DNA from: an uncultured Dysgonomonas sp.
Lineage (GTDB): Bacteria > Bacteroidota > Bacteroidia > Bacteroidales > Dysgonomonadaceae
NCBI GenBank assembly: GCA_937995835.1
Contig: CALKIV010000115.1
Span: 1-49,864 of the forward strand
Reading direction: 5' to 3'
DNA: 49,864 bases
This document shows positions 1-8,919 of the stretch, in pieces. How positions within the stretch are numbered: position 1 is the stretch's first letter; every line of letters starts with the position of its first letter. The translations under genes and the position numbers were made by a program. The notes beneath the pieces are model-generated. The model was not told where the DNA came from, searched no databases, and was given only the letters and a program-made list of their open reading frames with translations.

Positions 1-400
1 AGCAATCTTCAGGTTCAAGGCTATATAGTTTGGCTTTTGGTTTCTCTTCTTTTATAATTGGTGTTTTTCGTATGGGAAACATTTCCTCCAGTGCTGCATA
101 CTCTATACGAGTTAGTCTAGTTCCAAGATTGATAGCTGGCAGTCTCTTTAAGCGAACAAACCGATACAATGTACTTCTTGTAATATCAAATAGAGTAGTA
201 GCTTCTGAAACTGAAATATACAAACGATTATCTGAAATTTTGACAACAGTTTGTATTTGTTTTTCTTTCTTTTCTAGAGCTTTCTTTTTTCTATAGGCTA
301 TATCGCCACATTTAGGGGTGCAATACTTAGAGTCAATCTTCTTTGGTACAAATGACTTTTTACATACTATACATTCCCTTTCAGCTTTCGTTCTTTTCAT
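1..400 (-). CDS. Zinc-finger/HTH excisionase-like protein, partial
   Basis: The reading frame is open from an ATG at 400 to the edge of the window, so about 133 N-terminal residues are visible and the C-terminus is missing. Four cysteines (C10, C13, C27, C31) form a likely zinc-binding knuckle, followed by a lysine-rich linker. Residues about 60-108 look like a MerR/excisionase-type winged helix (YISVSEATTLFDITRSTLYR, then an RLPAINLG-type wing). In Bacteroidetes, proteins of this build are often found beside site-specific integrases in mobile elements; that role is inferred here, since no integrase lies in the window. It could equally be a stand-alone regulator. Lysine-rich composition and its edge position are the only other clues. 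Confidence 0.75.
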   Translation of the reverse strand, partial: MKRTKAERECIVCKKSFVPKKIDSKYCTPKCGDIAYRKKKALEKKEKQIQTVVKISDNRLYISVSEATTLFDITRSTLYRFVRLKRLPAINLGTRLTRIEYAALEEMFPIRKTPIIKEEKPKAKLYSLEPEDC

Positions 401-542
401 TATTATCTATTTATTTAGATATGAATATAATAGACTACTTTAAGTGCCAAATCTCCACTATTTAAGTTCAGATACAAATATGGTACAAATGTATGATAAA
501 AATCGAATAAAAACTATACTATTCGATAATTCTTAAAAAGAA

Positions 543-577
543 AAAACCACTGTAAATACATCATTTACAGTGGTTTT
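543..577 (-). terminator. Rho-independent terminator of dnaK
   Basis: A perfect 15-bp stem (543-557 with 563-577) with a 5-base loop lies just beyond the dnaK stop codon. Read on the minus strand it is followed by a T-rich run. Confidence 0.9.
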
Positions 578-608
578 GTAATATTTAGTAATCGTTTTTA
601 ATCGATAC

Positions 609-2516
609 TTACTTCACTTCTTCAAAGTCTACATCTTCAGCTCCACCGGTAGAACCACCAGCATTGTTGGCTCCTTGGTTAGGGTCTGCTTGTGCTCCTC
701 CTTCTTGTTGTTGAGCATTATACATATTTTGGCTCATTTCATGAAGCAATTTTTGCATTTCTTCCATTGCTGCATCAATAGCCGGAATATCTTGTGCTTT
801 GTGAGCATCTTTCAACTTAGTCAAAGCTGCTTCGATAGGAGCTTTTTGCTCAGCAGGCATCTTGTCTCCAAGGTCAGTCAATTGTTTTTCAGTTTGGAAA
901 ATCATTGAGTCTGCTTGGTTCAATTTGTCCACTTTTTCTTTTTCAGCCTTGTCAGCTTCGGCATTTGCAGCAGCTTCGTCTTTCATCTTTTGGATTTCTG
1001 CATCGCTCAATCCTGATGAAGCTTCGATACGGATAGATTGTTCCTTACCTGTTGCTTTATCTTTTGCCGAAACGCTCAAGATACCATTGGCATCAATGTC
1101 GAATGTTACTTCAATTTGAGGTACTCCGCGCATTGCTGGTGGAATTCCGTCAAGATTGAACACTCCGATTTGCTTATTATCTTTTGCCATTGGACGTTCA
1201 CCTTGCAATACATTAATTTGTACTGATGGTTGATTGTCGCTGGCTGTAGAGAATGTTTCGCTCTTCTTGGTTGGGATAGTTGTATTTGATTCAATCAATT
1301 TGGTCATCACACCACCCATAGTTTCAATACCTAGTGATAGTGGAGTAACATCAAGAAGCAATACATCTTTCACTTCTCCTGTCAACACACCACCTTGGAT
1401 AGCTGCACCCACTGCCACTACTTCGTCAGGGTTTACACCTTTTGAAGGAGCTTTGCCAAAGAATTTTTCCACTTCAGTTTGCACAGCTGGAATACGAGTT
1501 GATCCACCTACAAGAATCACTTCGTCGATATCTGAAGAGCTATATCCAGCATCTTTCATTGCCTGACGACATGGTTCGATACATGCACGAATCAACTTGT
1601 CAGCTAGTTGTTCAAATTTTGCACGAGTCAATGTTTTCACCAAGTGCTTTGGTATGCCATCCACTGGCATGATATATGGCAAGTTGATCTCAGTAGAAGT
1701 AGCGCTCGAAAGCTCAATTTTAGCTTTTTCAGCAGCTTCCTTCAAACGTTGAAGAGCCATAGGGTCTTTACGTAAGTCAGTGCTGATGCTTTCGTCTTTC
1801 ATGAATTCTTCTGCCAACCAGTCGATGATCACTTGGTCGAAGTCGTCACCACCTAGGTGAGTATCACCGTTAGTAGATTTTACTTCGAACACACCATCAC
1901 CTAGCTCAAGGATAGAAATATCGAATGTACCACCACCAAGGTCAAATACAGCGATCTTCATATCTTTGTGTGCTTTGTCTAGTCCATAGGCTAGAGCTGC
2001 AGCAGTAGGTTCGTTAACGATACGTTCTACTTTTAGTCCTGCAATCTCTCCAGCCTCTTTTGTAGCTTGACGTTGAGAGTCATTAAAGTATGCAGGTACA
2101 GTGATTACTGCTCTTGTCACTTTTTGTCCAAGATAATCTTCAGCTGTTTGCTTCATTTTTTGAAGAATCATAGCAGAGATTTCTTGTGGAGTATACATTC
2201 TACCATCGATGTCTACACGTGGTGTATTATTATCTCCTTTCACCAATTTGTAAGGTACACGACCTACTTCACCAGAAACTTGATCCCATGTTTCACCCAT
2301 AAATCTCTTTATGGAATATACAGTATTGTGAGGATTGGTGATCGCCTGACGTTTTGCAGGATCCCCTACCTTACGTTCTCCTCCATCTACAAATGCTACA
2401 ATAGATGGTGTTGTACGTTTTCCTTCATTGTTTGCGATAACGATTGGCTCGTTACCTTCTAGGACAGCAACACAAGAGTTTGTTGTTCCTAAGTCGATTC
2501 CGATTATTTTACTCAT
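609..2516 (-). CDS. dnaK: Molecular chaperone DnaK (Hsp70)
   Basis: ATP-dependent cytoplasmic Hsp70 chaperone that binds exposed hydrophobic segments of client proteins and works with DnaJ and GrpE. The 635-residue length is normal for the family. The ATPase domain opens with IGIDLGTTNSCVAV (phosphate 1 loop) and has the second loop VFDLGGGTFDIS near residue 195. The interdomain linker DVLLLDVTPLSLGIE lies near residue 390, followed by the beta-sandwich substrate domain and helical lid. The tail is Gln/Gly/Asn-rich and ends in the usual acidic EDVDFEEVK. It stands alone: neither grpE nor dnaJ is adjacent, and a strong terminator follows. A sigma-54-like element about 55 bases upstream is the most obvious promoter candidate. 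Confidence 0.98.
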   Translation of the reverse strand: MSKIIGIDLGTTNSCVAVLEGNEPIVIANNEGKRTTPSIVAFVDGGERKVGDPAKRQAITNPHNTVYSIKRFMGETWDQVSGEVGRVPYKLVKGDNNTPRVDIDGRMYTPQEISAMILQKMKQTAEDYLGQKVTRAVITVPAYFNDSQRQATKEAGEIAGLKVERIVNEPTAAALAYGLDKAHKDMKIAVFDLGGGTFDISILELGDGVFEVKSTNGDTHLGGDDFDQVIIDWLAEEFMKDESISTDLRKDPMALQRLKEAAEKAKIELSSATSTEINLPYIMPVDGIPKHLVKTLTRAKFEQLADKLIRACIEPCRQAMKDAGYSSSDIDEVILVGGSTRIPAVQTEVEKFFGKAPSKGVNPDEVVAVGAAIQGGVLTGEVKDVLLLDVTPLSLGIETMGGVMTKLIESNTTIPTKKSETFSTASDNQPSVQINVLQGERPMAKDNKQIGVFNLDGIPPAMRGVPQIEVTFDIDANGILSVSAKDKATGKEQSIRIEASSGLSDAEIQKMKDEAAANAEADKAEKEKVDKLNQADSMIFQTEKQLTDLGDKMPAEQKAPIEAALTKLKDAHKAQDIPAIDAAMEEMQKLLHEMSQNMYNAQQQEGGAQADPNQGANNAGGSTGGAEDVDFEEVK

Positions 2517-2570
2517 ATCTTATTATTTGTTTTTATTTATTTCTAATTCTAGTTTGTTTGCTAGTGTATA

Positions 2571-2587
2571 AACAAATGTTGTGCCAA
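2571..2587 (-). promoter_or_regulatory. Sigma-54-like promoter element upstream of dnaK
   Basis: On the minus strand the bases read TTGGCACAACATTTGTT. Against the sigma-54 consensus YTGGCACGRNNNTTGCW this fits at all but two positions; the -12 dinucleotide is GT rather than GC. It ends about 55 bases before the dnaK start, and no TAnnTTTG -7 box is visible in the same stretch. Use of sigma-54 for dnaK is an inference. Confidence 0.5.
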
Positions 2588-2762
2588 AAAGAATAAAATC
2601 CAGAATCTGACAAATAGTCATATTGTCTAATCCATTCTTCGACAAGCGTTCTATAATAATGAACTAAAGGAGGAATAAAAGACAAAATATCAGATATATT
2701 ATACGAAAGATTACAAAAAAATTATTATCTTGAAGTATTGTTACATTTTAATATAGTCAACT

Positions 2763-4022
2763 ATGAAAACAGTGTATAAATTGATTCTTATCCCAATTCT
2801 CTTTTCATTCCTGATTAGTTTGCATAATGCTGCACAGGCACAGGTCTCATCTACTTATAAGACTGTCAACGGAATAATAAAAGATGCCACCACAAAGAAA
2901 AGAGTAGACCATGTTAATATATCCATAGCCAACACAAACATAGGTACAATAACCAATGAGGACGGCGAATTTATACTGAAGATAAGTGACAGTATAGAAT
3001 CCAAAGAACTGTTGATCACACGCTTGGGATATAAAAATAAATTAATGCCCCTCAATATTGGGCAAACTCAACTTGAAATTTTTCTTGCCCCTGAAGTAAC
3101 ACAGCTGGCAGAAGTGCTAGTAGAAAGTGCCAATCCTGCAGAAATAGTTAAAAAGGCTATTGACAAAATAGCTGACAACTATAGTAAAACACCTAACCTA
3201 TTGACAGGCTTCTATCGTGAAACAGCTCAAAAAAGGAGCGAATACATTACCATCAGCGAAGCTGTCACCAATATTTACAAAACAGCCTACAACGAAGATG
3301 AAACTAGAGATAAGGTGCAGGTATATAAAGGAAGAACCTTACTTTCTCCTAAATTGTCTGACACCATTGTTGTGAAACTGCAAGGAGGCCCGAATATCGC
3401 CAAATATCTAGATGTAATAAAGAATGGAGATTTCATTTTAGATGCTGAGACTATTCATTTCTACGATTATCGACTGTCAGGCACTACTATAATTGACAAT
3501 CGCCTCCATTATGTTATTGAATTTGAACCACGATTGACCATAGAATATCCACTATATTATGGCAAACATTTCATTGATAAAGAGTCACTTGCTTTTTCGA
3601 GAACCGAACTAAGCCTCGATATGGGAGATAAGGATAAGGCAAAAAAGATGATACTTGTTAAGAGCCCTTCTAAAATGAGATTTCAACCCATTAGTCTCAA
3701 CAGTTTGATTACCTATCACACCAAAGAGGGTAAAAGCTATCTAAATTATATTCAAAGCGAAATAAAATTTAAATGCAATTGGAAGCGCTTTTTCTATATA
3801 TTTGCCCCTACCTACACCATTACTTCAGAGGTAGTGATTACGGACAGAAAGACAGAAAATGTTAAATCTTTCTCAAGCAAAGTGGCTTTTGGAGACAAGC
3901 AAACCCTACTGGATAAGATTGAAACTTTTTACGATCCTGATTTTTGGGAAGGGTATAATATTATTGCCCCAACCGAATCATTGGAGAATGCAGTCAATAA
4001 ATTGAAAAAGCAGTATAAATAG
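2763..4022 (+). CDS. Secreted carboxypeptidase-regulatory-like domain protein
   Basis: The 419-residue protein has an N-terminal signal peptide (hydrophobic stretch, probable cleavage after AQA near residue 26). Residues about 35-110 form a carboxypeptidase regulatory-like beta-sandwich (VNGIIKDATTKKRVDHVNIS, then a TNEDGEFIL turn) of the type found at the N-terminus of SusC and related Bacteroidetes envelope proteins. The rest, including the segment LLTGFYRETAQKR near residue 145, resembles the family that often continues into a DUF5686 membrane barrel, but here the protein stops well short of a barrel. It is probably periplasmic or outer-membrane associated. Substrate is unknown. It is divergent from dnaK and converges on an S9 peptidase gene, with a shared terminator between them. 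Confidence 0.85.
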   Translation: MKTVYKLILIPILFSFLISLHNAAQAQVSSTYKTVNGIIKDATTKKRVDHVNISIANTNIGTITNEDGEFILKISDSIESKELLITRLGYKNKLMPLNIGQTQLEIFLAPEVTQLAEVLVESANPAEIVKKAIDKIADNYSKTPNLLTGFYRETAQKRSEYITISEAVTNIYKTAYNEDETRDKVQVYKGRTLLSPKLSDTIVVKLQGGPNIAKYLDVIKNGDFILDAETIHFYDYRLSGTTIIDNRLHYVIEFEPRLTIEYPLYYGKHFIDKESLAFSRTELSLDMGDKDKAKKMILVKSPSKMRFQPISLNSLITYHTKEGKSYLNYIQSEIKFKCNWKRFFYIFAPTYTITSEVVITDRKTENVKSFSSKVAFGDKQTLLDKIETFYDPDFWEGYNIIAPTESLENAVNKLKKQYK

Positions 4023-4067
4023 AACTATTCTTTTATAACTAACATACGAGTCTGAGAAATAAAACTA

Positions 4068-4106
4068 AACTCCCCCAACCTACCTATAAAGTAAGTTGGG
4101 GGAGTT
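4068..4106. terminator. Bidirectional terminator between convergent genes
   Basis: A GC-rich stem (AACTCCCCCAACCTAC with GTAAGTTGGGGGAGTT, one mismatch) separated by a 7-base loop sits between the plus-strand gene ending at 4022 and the minus-strand gene ending at 4144. T-rich sequence follows on the plus side. Confidence 0.85.
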
Positions 4107-4143
4107 ATTATATTATCTCAATTTCTAAAAGATGAGATCAGAT

Positions 4144-6231
4144 TTATTTCTTAAGATGTTCGTCGAACCAACGGAAGAACTCACGTTGAAATTGAACCCC
4201 ATTCTGAGGCTGCGCAATCCAGTGATTTTCGTCAGGATAGACTAGCAGTCTGGACGGTATTCCTTTGATCTGTGCAGCATTGAAAGCCATCATTCCTTGT
4301 GAAGCCAAGATACGATAGTCTTTTTCACCATGAGAGATCATGATTGGCGTATCCCATTCTGCCACTTTCAAGTGTGGAGAAGTAGCATATGTTTTCTGTG
4401 CAGCAGCATTATTCTTGTCCCAATAAGCTCCACCCATATCCCAATTGGCGAAGAATAGTTCTTCTGTTTCAAGATATTGAGCTTCCATATTGAAGATACC
4501 CGCATGCGCAAAGAATGCTTTGAAACGTTTGTTGTGATTCCCGGCCAACCAGAACACGGAGAAACCTCCATAACTAGCACCTGTACAACCTAATCTGTCA
4601 GCATCTACAAAAGGTTCTTTAGCCACAGCATCGATAGCTGAAAGATAGTCTTTCATATTTTGTCCTCCATAGTCTTTACTGATTTGCTCCAGCCATTCTT
4701 GACCAAAGCCCGGTAAACCTCTACGGTTTGGCATAACGATAATATAGTCGTTGGCAGCCATGATTTGAGGGTTCCAACGATAAGACCAAAATTGGCTCAC
4801 TGTACTTTGTGGACCTCCTTGGCAATAAAGAATTGCAGGATATTTTTTGTTAGCATCAAAATTTGGAGGATATACCACCCAAGTCAACATTTTCTTGTTG
4901 TCAGTTGTCGTTATCCAACGCTCTTCCACCTTAGCCATTGTTAACTGGTCAAGAATTTCTTTATTTTCGAATGTCAATTCAATAGCCTCTCCTGTTGCTT
5001 TGTCCACAGAATAGATCTCATTTGGTTTAGACAATGAATGACGCATAGCGATCAATTTGTCACCCACCGGATAACAAGACTCATAGTCGTAGTCGCCTTT
5101 TGTTATTGCCTTGATGTCTTTTGTTTCCAAATCAACACTGAATAGGTGCGTTTTAGCTTCCACACATGACACAATGTACATTTTGTTGGCTTCCTCAGCC
5201 CAAGTCAAAAAGTCAGTATTGTAATCAAATTTCTCAGAGATATAAGTCTTTTCGCCAGAAGCCATATCCATCACAAAAAGTCTATTCTTATCAGCCTCAT
5301 AGCCATCTCTCTCCATGCTTGTCCAAGCCAATTTAGAACCATCAGGCGAGAAAAGAGGGTTGGTGTCGTAGCCCATCATTCCCTCTGTGATGTTTTTAGC
5401 TGTTTTACTTGCTATATCATAAAGATAAATATCTGAATTGGTAGATGTCGCAAACTCCTTACCTGTCATTTTCTTGCATGAATAAGCAATTGTTTTGCCA
5501 TCAGGACTCCAAGCCAATTGATCAAGCCCTCCAAAAGGAAGAATAGGCAATTGATAAGGTGCACCATCTAATAGATCAACAAGATTACTCAATTTATTAC
5601 CGTCAAAATCAGCAATATAGGTATGAGGTATTTCTTCAATCCACGAATCCCAATGTTTATACATCAAATCATTGATTACTCGCCCTGTAGACTGTGGCAG
5701 ATCGGCTTGTTTAGCTTCGATGCTTTCATGAAATGGTATATTCTTGATGATAAGCACTTTCGTTTCATCCGGAGAGAAATTGAAGCCTTGTACCCCACCC
5801 TCTTCGTCACTTATTTGTTTTTTACTAGTGCCATCTGCATTCATCTCCCAGATCTGAGGAGAGCCACTTTCAGAACTAAGGAAAGCGATCTTTTGTCCTC
5901 CTTTTATCCACACTGCATTTCCTTCAGACTTTGGCGATTGAGTGATTTGTTTTTTGTCTGTCCCATCTACATTGATCGTAAACAGCTCTCTATTGGTTTT
6001 GTTTTGCTCAATGCTCACATAGGTTACCCCATAAAGGATTTTCGATTTATCGGGTGAGACTTGAATATCAGATACTCGCCCAAAGCTATGCAGTACTTCG
6101 GGAGTCAATACTCCATTGGGAACTTTCATCTCGGACTTTCCGATAAGTGGTGCATCATCTTTTTGTGCCTTATCGGTACAACTAGCCATCATACCAGCAC
6201 TTATTGCTAATGCCATAATTACTTTATTCAT
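4144..6231 (-). CDS. S9 family prolyl oligopeptidase-type lipoprotein peptidase
   Basis: Serine peptidase that probably cleaves dipeptides or short peptides in the periplasm or at the cell surface, as DPP-type S9 enzymes of Bacteroidetes do. The N-terminus is a lipoprotein signal with lipobox cysteine C18 (MMASC). Residues about 40-430 form a WD40/TolB-like beta-propeller with repeated blades such as FSPDETKV, WSPDGKTIAY and FSPDGSKLAW. The alpha/beta-hydrolase domain carries the nucleophile in GASYGG (S553), aspartate in HGEKD (D638) and histidine in DENH (H670), so the triad is complete. The length of 695 fits the family. A TAnnTTTG box sits close upstream. It is monocistronic as far as visible. 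Confidence 0.95.
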   Translation of the reverse strand: MNKVIMALAISAGMMASCTDKAQKDDAPLIGKSEMKVPNGVLTPEVLHSFGRVSDIQVSPDKSKILYGVTYVSIEQNKTNRELFTINVDGTDKKQITQSPKSEGNAVWIKGGQKIAFLSSESGSPQIWEMNADGTSKKQISDEEGGVQGFNFSPDETKVLIIKNIPFHESIEAKQADLPQSTGRVINDLMYKHWDSWIEEIPHTYIADFDGNKLSNLVDLLDGAPYQLPILPFGGLDQLAWSPDGKTIAYSCKKMTGKEFATSTNSDIYLYDIASKTAKNITEGMMGYDTNPLFSPDGSKLAWTSMERDGYEADKNRLFVMDMASGEKTYISEKFDYNTDFLTWAEEANKMYIVSCVEAKTHLFSVDLETKDIKAITKGDYDYESCYPVGDKLIAMRHSLSKPNEIYSVDKATGEAIELTFENKEILDQLTMAKVEERWITTTDNKKMLTWVVYPPNFDANKKYPAILYCQGGPQSTVSQFWSYRWNPQIMAANDYIIVMPNRRGLPGFGQEWLEQISKDYGGQNMKDYLSAIDAVAKEPFVDADRLGCTGASYGGFSVFWLAGNHNKRFKAFFAHAGIFNMEAQYLETEELFFANWDMGGAYWDKNNAAAQKTYATSPHLKVAEWDTPIMISHGEKDYRILASQGMMAFNAAQIKGIPSRLLVYPDENHWIAQPQNGVQFQREFFRWFDEHLKK

Positions 6232-6262
6232 ATTATATTATTTATTATTAGATTCTGGAAAA

Positions 6263-6270
6263 CAAAGATA
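6263..6270 (-). promoter_or_regulatory. TAnnTTTG -7 box of the S9 peptidase gene
   Basis: The minus strand reads TATCTTTG about 32 bases before the start codon, an exact fit to the Bacteroidetes -7 element. The -33 element is not clear. Confidence 0.55.
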
Positions 6271-6391
6271 ACAAAATAGGAATAAAATCGCATAGCCTTT
6301 TAATCTTGCTGAGCAGAAACCACAACTAGCATGAATCTACACCTTACTTTCGCCAATAGAAAACATATATCAAAACATAGAAGACTCTTAT

Positions 6392-6670
6392 TATCTTTGC
6401 TTTACATTCAACGAGAATAATTATATTTAGAGGATAAAGTATACCATTTGTTGCATCCAGATAGCAACACTCCTCATTAGTTAGTAGAAAAAGAATCGTT
6501 TATCACTACTTTTCGTTATTGACCAATGATAATTAATGAGCTTTCTTTGTAATACAAAATGATTGAGTTGACTAGCAGGTCAATCATTTACAGCGTAGTA
6601 TAAAACTTCTCTGTTGAAATAGTTTTTAGTTGATCAATAAGCCGCCTGATTTCCATAAGATCAGGCGGTT
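6392..6670 (+). ncRNA. Possible small RNA
   Basis: A plus-strand TATCTTTG box at 6392-6399 is followed by about 240 bases without a sensible ORF. These contain two local inverted repeats (GTTGC with GCAAC near 6450, and GATTGA with TCAATC near 6560). They end in a 9-bp GC-rich stem (CCGCCTGAT with ATCAGGCGG) and a T/A-rich stretch. No -33 TTTG is visible, so the promoter is weak evidence. No known RNA family is recognised. Confidence 0.25.
6642..6668 (+). terminator. GC-rich hairpin, possible plus-strand terminator
   Basis: Perfect 9-bp stem at 6642-6650 and 6660-6668 with a 9-base loop, followed on the plus strand by TTATATTTTATA. It is not needed for the neighbouring minus-strand gene, which has its own terminator. 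Confidence 0.5.
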
Positions 6671-6685
6671 ATATTTTATATGAAA

Positions 6686-6716
6686 AATCCCCTTGATTTA
6701 TAACACCAAGAGGATT
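6686..6716 (-). terminator. Terminator of the MORN/repeat protein gene
   Basis: A 10-bp stem with one mismatch (AATCCCCTTG with CAAGAGGATT) lies just beyond the stop codon. On the minus strand it is followed by TTTTTCATATA. Confidence 0.65.
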
Positions 6717-6737
6717 GTTCTATTATTTTCACTGAAT

Positions 6738-8705
6738 TTATCGTTTTTTTTGCACTCTGTCTGTTCGTTTCATATTCATGCGATTAGCTTCTCGTTCCAG
6801 TCTCTTCTTTCTTAAATTTTCTCTTTCGATCTCTTGTTGCGAACGACTAAAGATGCTATGATTCTTTTGCACTTCCCGTTTCACGGTATCTCCACGCATT
6901 ACTTTTTCCATCGATTCCCGTTGAGCCTTTTGTGCTGCTGTTTCTGTTTCTGTTTCTGTTTTACGATCGGACTCACGCATTCTGTCGAGTTCAGTTCTAC
7001 TAAATACCGTTGTGGGGCGCACATATATTCTATCTCCCGATTCGTCAGGCATCACTTCTTCCATTATGGCCTCCTCGGCTGTCTTGGCTCTACCTTCAAT
7101 ACCTTCAACAAAATCACGATCGCCGATACGATCCCCCTCTGTACGACTAAATACAGTTGTAGGCTTCACATATACTCGTCCTTCTTCATTCTTTGGCATC
7201 ACACCTTTCAGAATCTCTTGTTCAGCTTCTTTAGTTTCAGCTTCTACTTCTTGTTTCTCTTCATAATCCTTATGCCAATCATCACCGGTACGAGTGAAAA
7301 CAGTGGTAGGCTTCACGTAAACACGTTCTTCTCCATCCTCTTCAGGCATCACTCCCTTCAGAACCTCTTGTTCAGCTTCTTTAGAGTCAGCCTCTCTTTC
7401 TATTTTCTCCTCATAATCCTTATGCCAATCATCTCCTGTACGAGTGAAGACAGTGGTAGGCTTCACATAAACACGTTCTTCGCCACCCTCTTCGGGCATT
7501 ACCCCTTCCAATATTTCTTGCTCAGCTTCTTTAGAATGAGCTTCTATTTCTTTTTTCTCTTTATAATCTTGACCCCAATCAGCATCAGTACGAGTGAAAA
7601 CTGTTGTTGGTCGCACATACACACGTCCTTCTTCATGTTTAGGCATTACACTCTTCATCGTTTCTTCTTCAGCCTGACGTGCTTCAGATTCTCGTTTTTC
7701 TCGATCAGAAACTTCTTTTGCCAACGCATCTTCTGTTCTAATAAAAATATTATCTGGGCGATTGGCCTCCGATGCCTTTTTATGATCGCTAGGCATATAA
7801 ACTAATTTACCTCCTTTGAAAACGGTCTCTTGTTCCAGTGTGCCATCAGGCTTATATCGTTTGTGTACACCTTCTTCTTTGTCATCCTTGAAATGCAAAT
7901 CCCATTTCAACATTCCATCAGGATAATACCATGTCCATGGTCCATTCTTTTTATCATCATGATAAGTGGCCTCATCGCTTAGTTCTCCATCCTCAGCAAA
8001 GGTTTTCACATAACCCTCTCTCTTACCATTTTCATACTGAGACTCTTTAAATATTTTTTCACTCGGATAATATTCTTTATAGATTCCATGTCTTTTTCCA
8101 GCTAGGTATTCACCTTCTTCCTTCACCTTATTGGCTTCATTGTAAATTTTCAACAAGCCATCTAGTTTATCATTTCTAAAGTGACATTCTTCGCTCACCG
8201 AGCCATTTTTTCGATATACGATACTAGGACCTTCTAATTTTCCCACAACATAAGACATGGTCTGATTAAGAATTCCATCTTCGTAATACACCTTCGTTTC
8301 ACCTTCTAGTTTTCCTTCTTTATAGAAGCTTTCTCGATTTAGTTTGCCATTATCAAAATAGAACTTACCAACACCATGCATCATATTATTCAAATATGCC
8401 ACATCGCTTTGCATCATTCCATTATTATAATAAGTAACACTTTTGCCTGAACGCATTCCTTCGGAAATTTCGGCTTTCTCCACCACTGCTCCGCGTTTAT
8501 TGAGAGCAAACGCTTCTCCCGAAAATGGAGTTTTAACTCCTTTGAGATAATAGATGTTTTTCTTTACATCCAGACTATCGAAATTAACTTCTCGGACGCC
8601 TGTATCAACAGTCTGAACCTCTGTTTTTGTAGAATCGGTAACTTCAGTTTGTGCTAATGTGTATATTGGGCAACACAATAACCATAAGCAAATTATCTTT
8701 CTCAT
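6738..8705 (-). CDS. Secreted MORN-repeat protein with a charged C-terminal repeat array
   Basis: 655 residues with a signal peptide (residues 1 to about 19, ending TLAQ). Residues about 55-300 hold roughly ten MORN_2-type repeats of 22-23 residues, of the YYNNGMMQSDVAY / GKLEGETKVYYEDG kind seen in YwqK-like proteins. Residues 316-655 are a different array of seven tandem units of 45-51 residues. Each has a core such as RVYVKPTTVFTRT, then a Lys/Glu-rich helical segment, then an EGVMP or KGVMP turn. Units 3 and 4 are nearly identical, which suggests recent duplication. The C-terminus is strongly basic. Probably periplasmic or surface exposed, with a scaffold or binding role; no catalytic domain is seen. 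Transcribed alone, with its own promoter and terminator. Confidence 0.85.
   Translation of the reverse strand: MRKIICLWLLCCPIYTLAQTEVTDSTKTEVQTVDTGVREVNFDSLDVKKNIYYLKGVKTPFSGEAFALNKRGAVVEKAEISEGMRSGKSVTYYNNGMMQSDVAYLNNMMHGVGKFYFDNGKLNRESFYKEGKLEGETKVYYEDGILNQTMSYVVGKLEGPSIVYRKNGSVSEECHFRNDKLDGLLKIYNEANKVKEEGEYLAGKRHGIYKEYYPSEKIFKESQYENGKREGYVKTFAEDGELSDEATYHDDKKNGPWTWYYPDGMLKWDLHFKDDKEEGVHKRYKPDGTLEQETVFKGGKLVYMPSDHKKASEANRPDNIFIRTEDALAKEVSDREKRESEARQAEEETMKSVMPKHEEGRVYVRPTTVFTRTDADWGQDYKEKKEIEAHSKEAEQEILEGVMPEEGGEERVYVKPTTVFTRTGDDWHKDYEEKIEREADSKEAEQEVLKGVMPEEDGEERVYVKPTTVFTRTGDDWHKDYEEKQEVEAETKEAEQEILKGVMPKNEEGRVYVKPTTVFSRTEGDRIGDRDFVEGIEGRAKTAEEAIMEEVMPDESGDRIYVRPTTVFSRTELDRMRESDRKTETETETAAQKAQRESMEKVMRGDTVKREVQKNHSIFSRSQQEIERENLRKKRLEREANRMNMKRTDRVQKKR
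6741..7760 (-). repeat. Seven tandem coding repeats of about 150 bp
   Basis: These encode residues 316-655 of the MORN protein. Unit starts are near residues 316, 361, 411, 461, 510, 559 and 610. Central units match closely at both protein and DNA level, and the outer units are more diverged. Confidence 0.85.
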
Positions 8706-8766
8706 CCTTATGCTATAATATTAAAAACTGTATCTATTTTTATAAGTGAGCTTTGTCTCGAACTTC

Positions 8767-8796
8767 CAAATATACTACATTTCTGGGAAAAGCCAA
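8767..8796 (-). promoter_or_regulatory. Promoter of the MORN/repeat protein gene
   Basis: On the minus strand TTG (8794-8796) is followed after 19 bases by TATATTTG (8767-8774). This fits the Bacteroidetes -33/-7 arrangement, about 60 bases before the start codon. Confidence 0.6.
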
Positions 8797-8919
8797 CACC
8801 AATCTATTTAACATTAAAAAACATTTTTAAGTTCGAAGAGCTATTCATTGTCCAACCAAGTGCTACTCTAACTGCTAGTTACAACTTTAGAACTTTTGAC
8901 ATTAAATACTTTTGTTTAC

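Larger units (their letters stand above)
6232..6737. other. 506-bp intergenic stretch with promoter and hairpins
   Basis: No convincing protein gene is visible. It holds the promoter of the S9 peptidase at its left end, a plus-strand TATCTTTG at 6392-6399, several short inverted repeats, a strong hairpin at 6642-6668, and the terminator of the MORN protein gene at 6686-6716. The middle is discussed as a possible small RNA. Confidence 0.7.

Noticed and set aside
2067..2462. 131-codon plus-strand ORF in dnaK
   Set aside because: Antisense to the conserved ATPase domain of DnaK; Cys/Phe-rich composition and no domain.
6834..7805. 323-codon plus-strand ORF opposite the MORN gene
   Set aside because: It mirrors the repeat array of the real minus-strand gene. 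Its Phe/His/Cys-rich composition is typical of antisense translation, with no recognisable motif.
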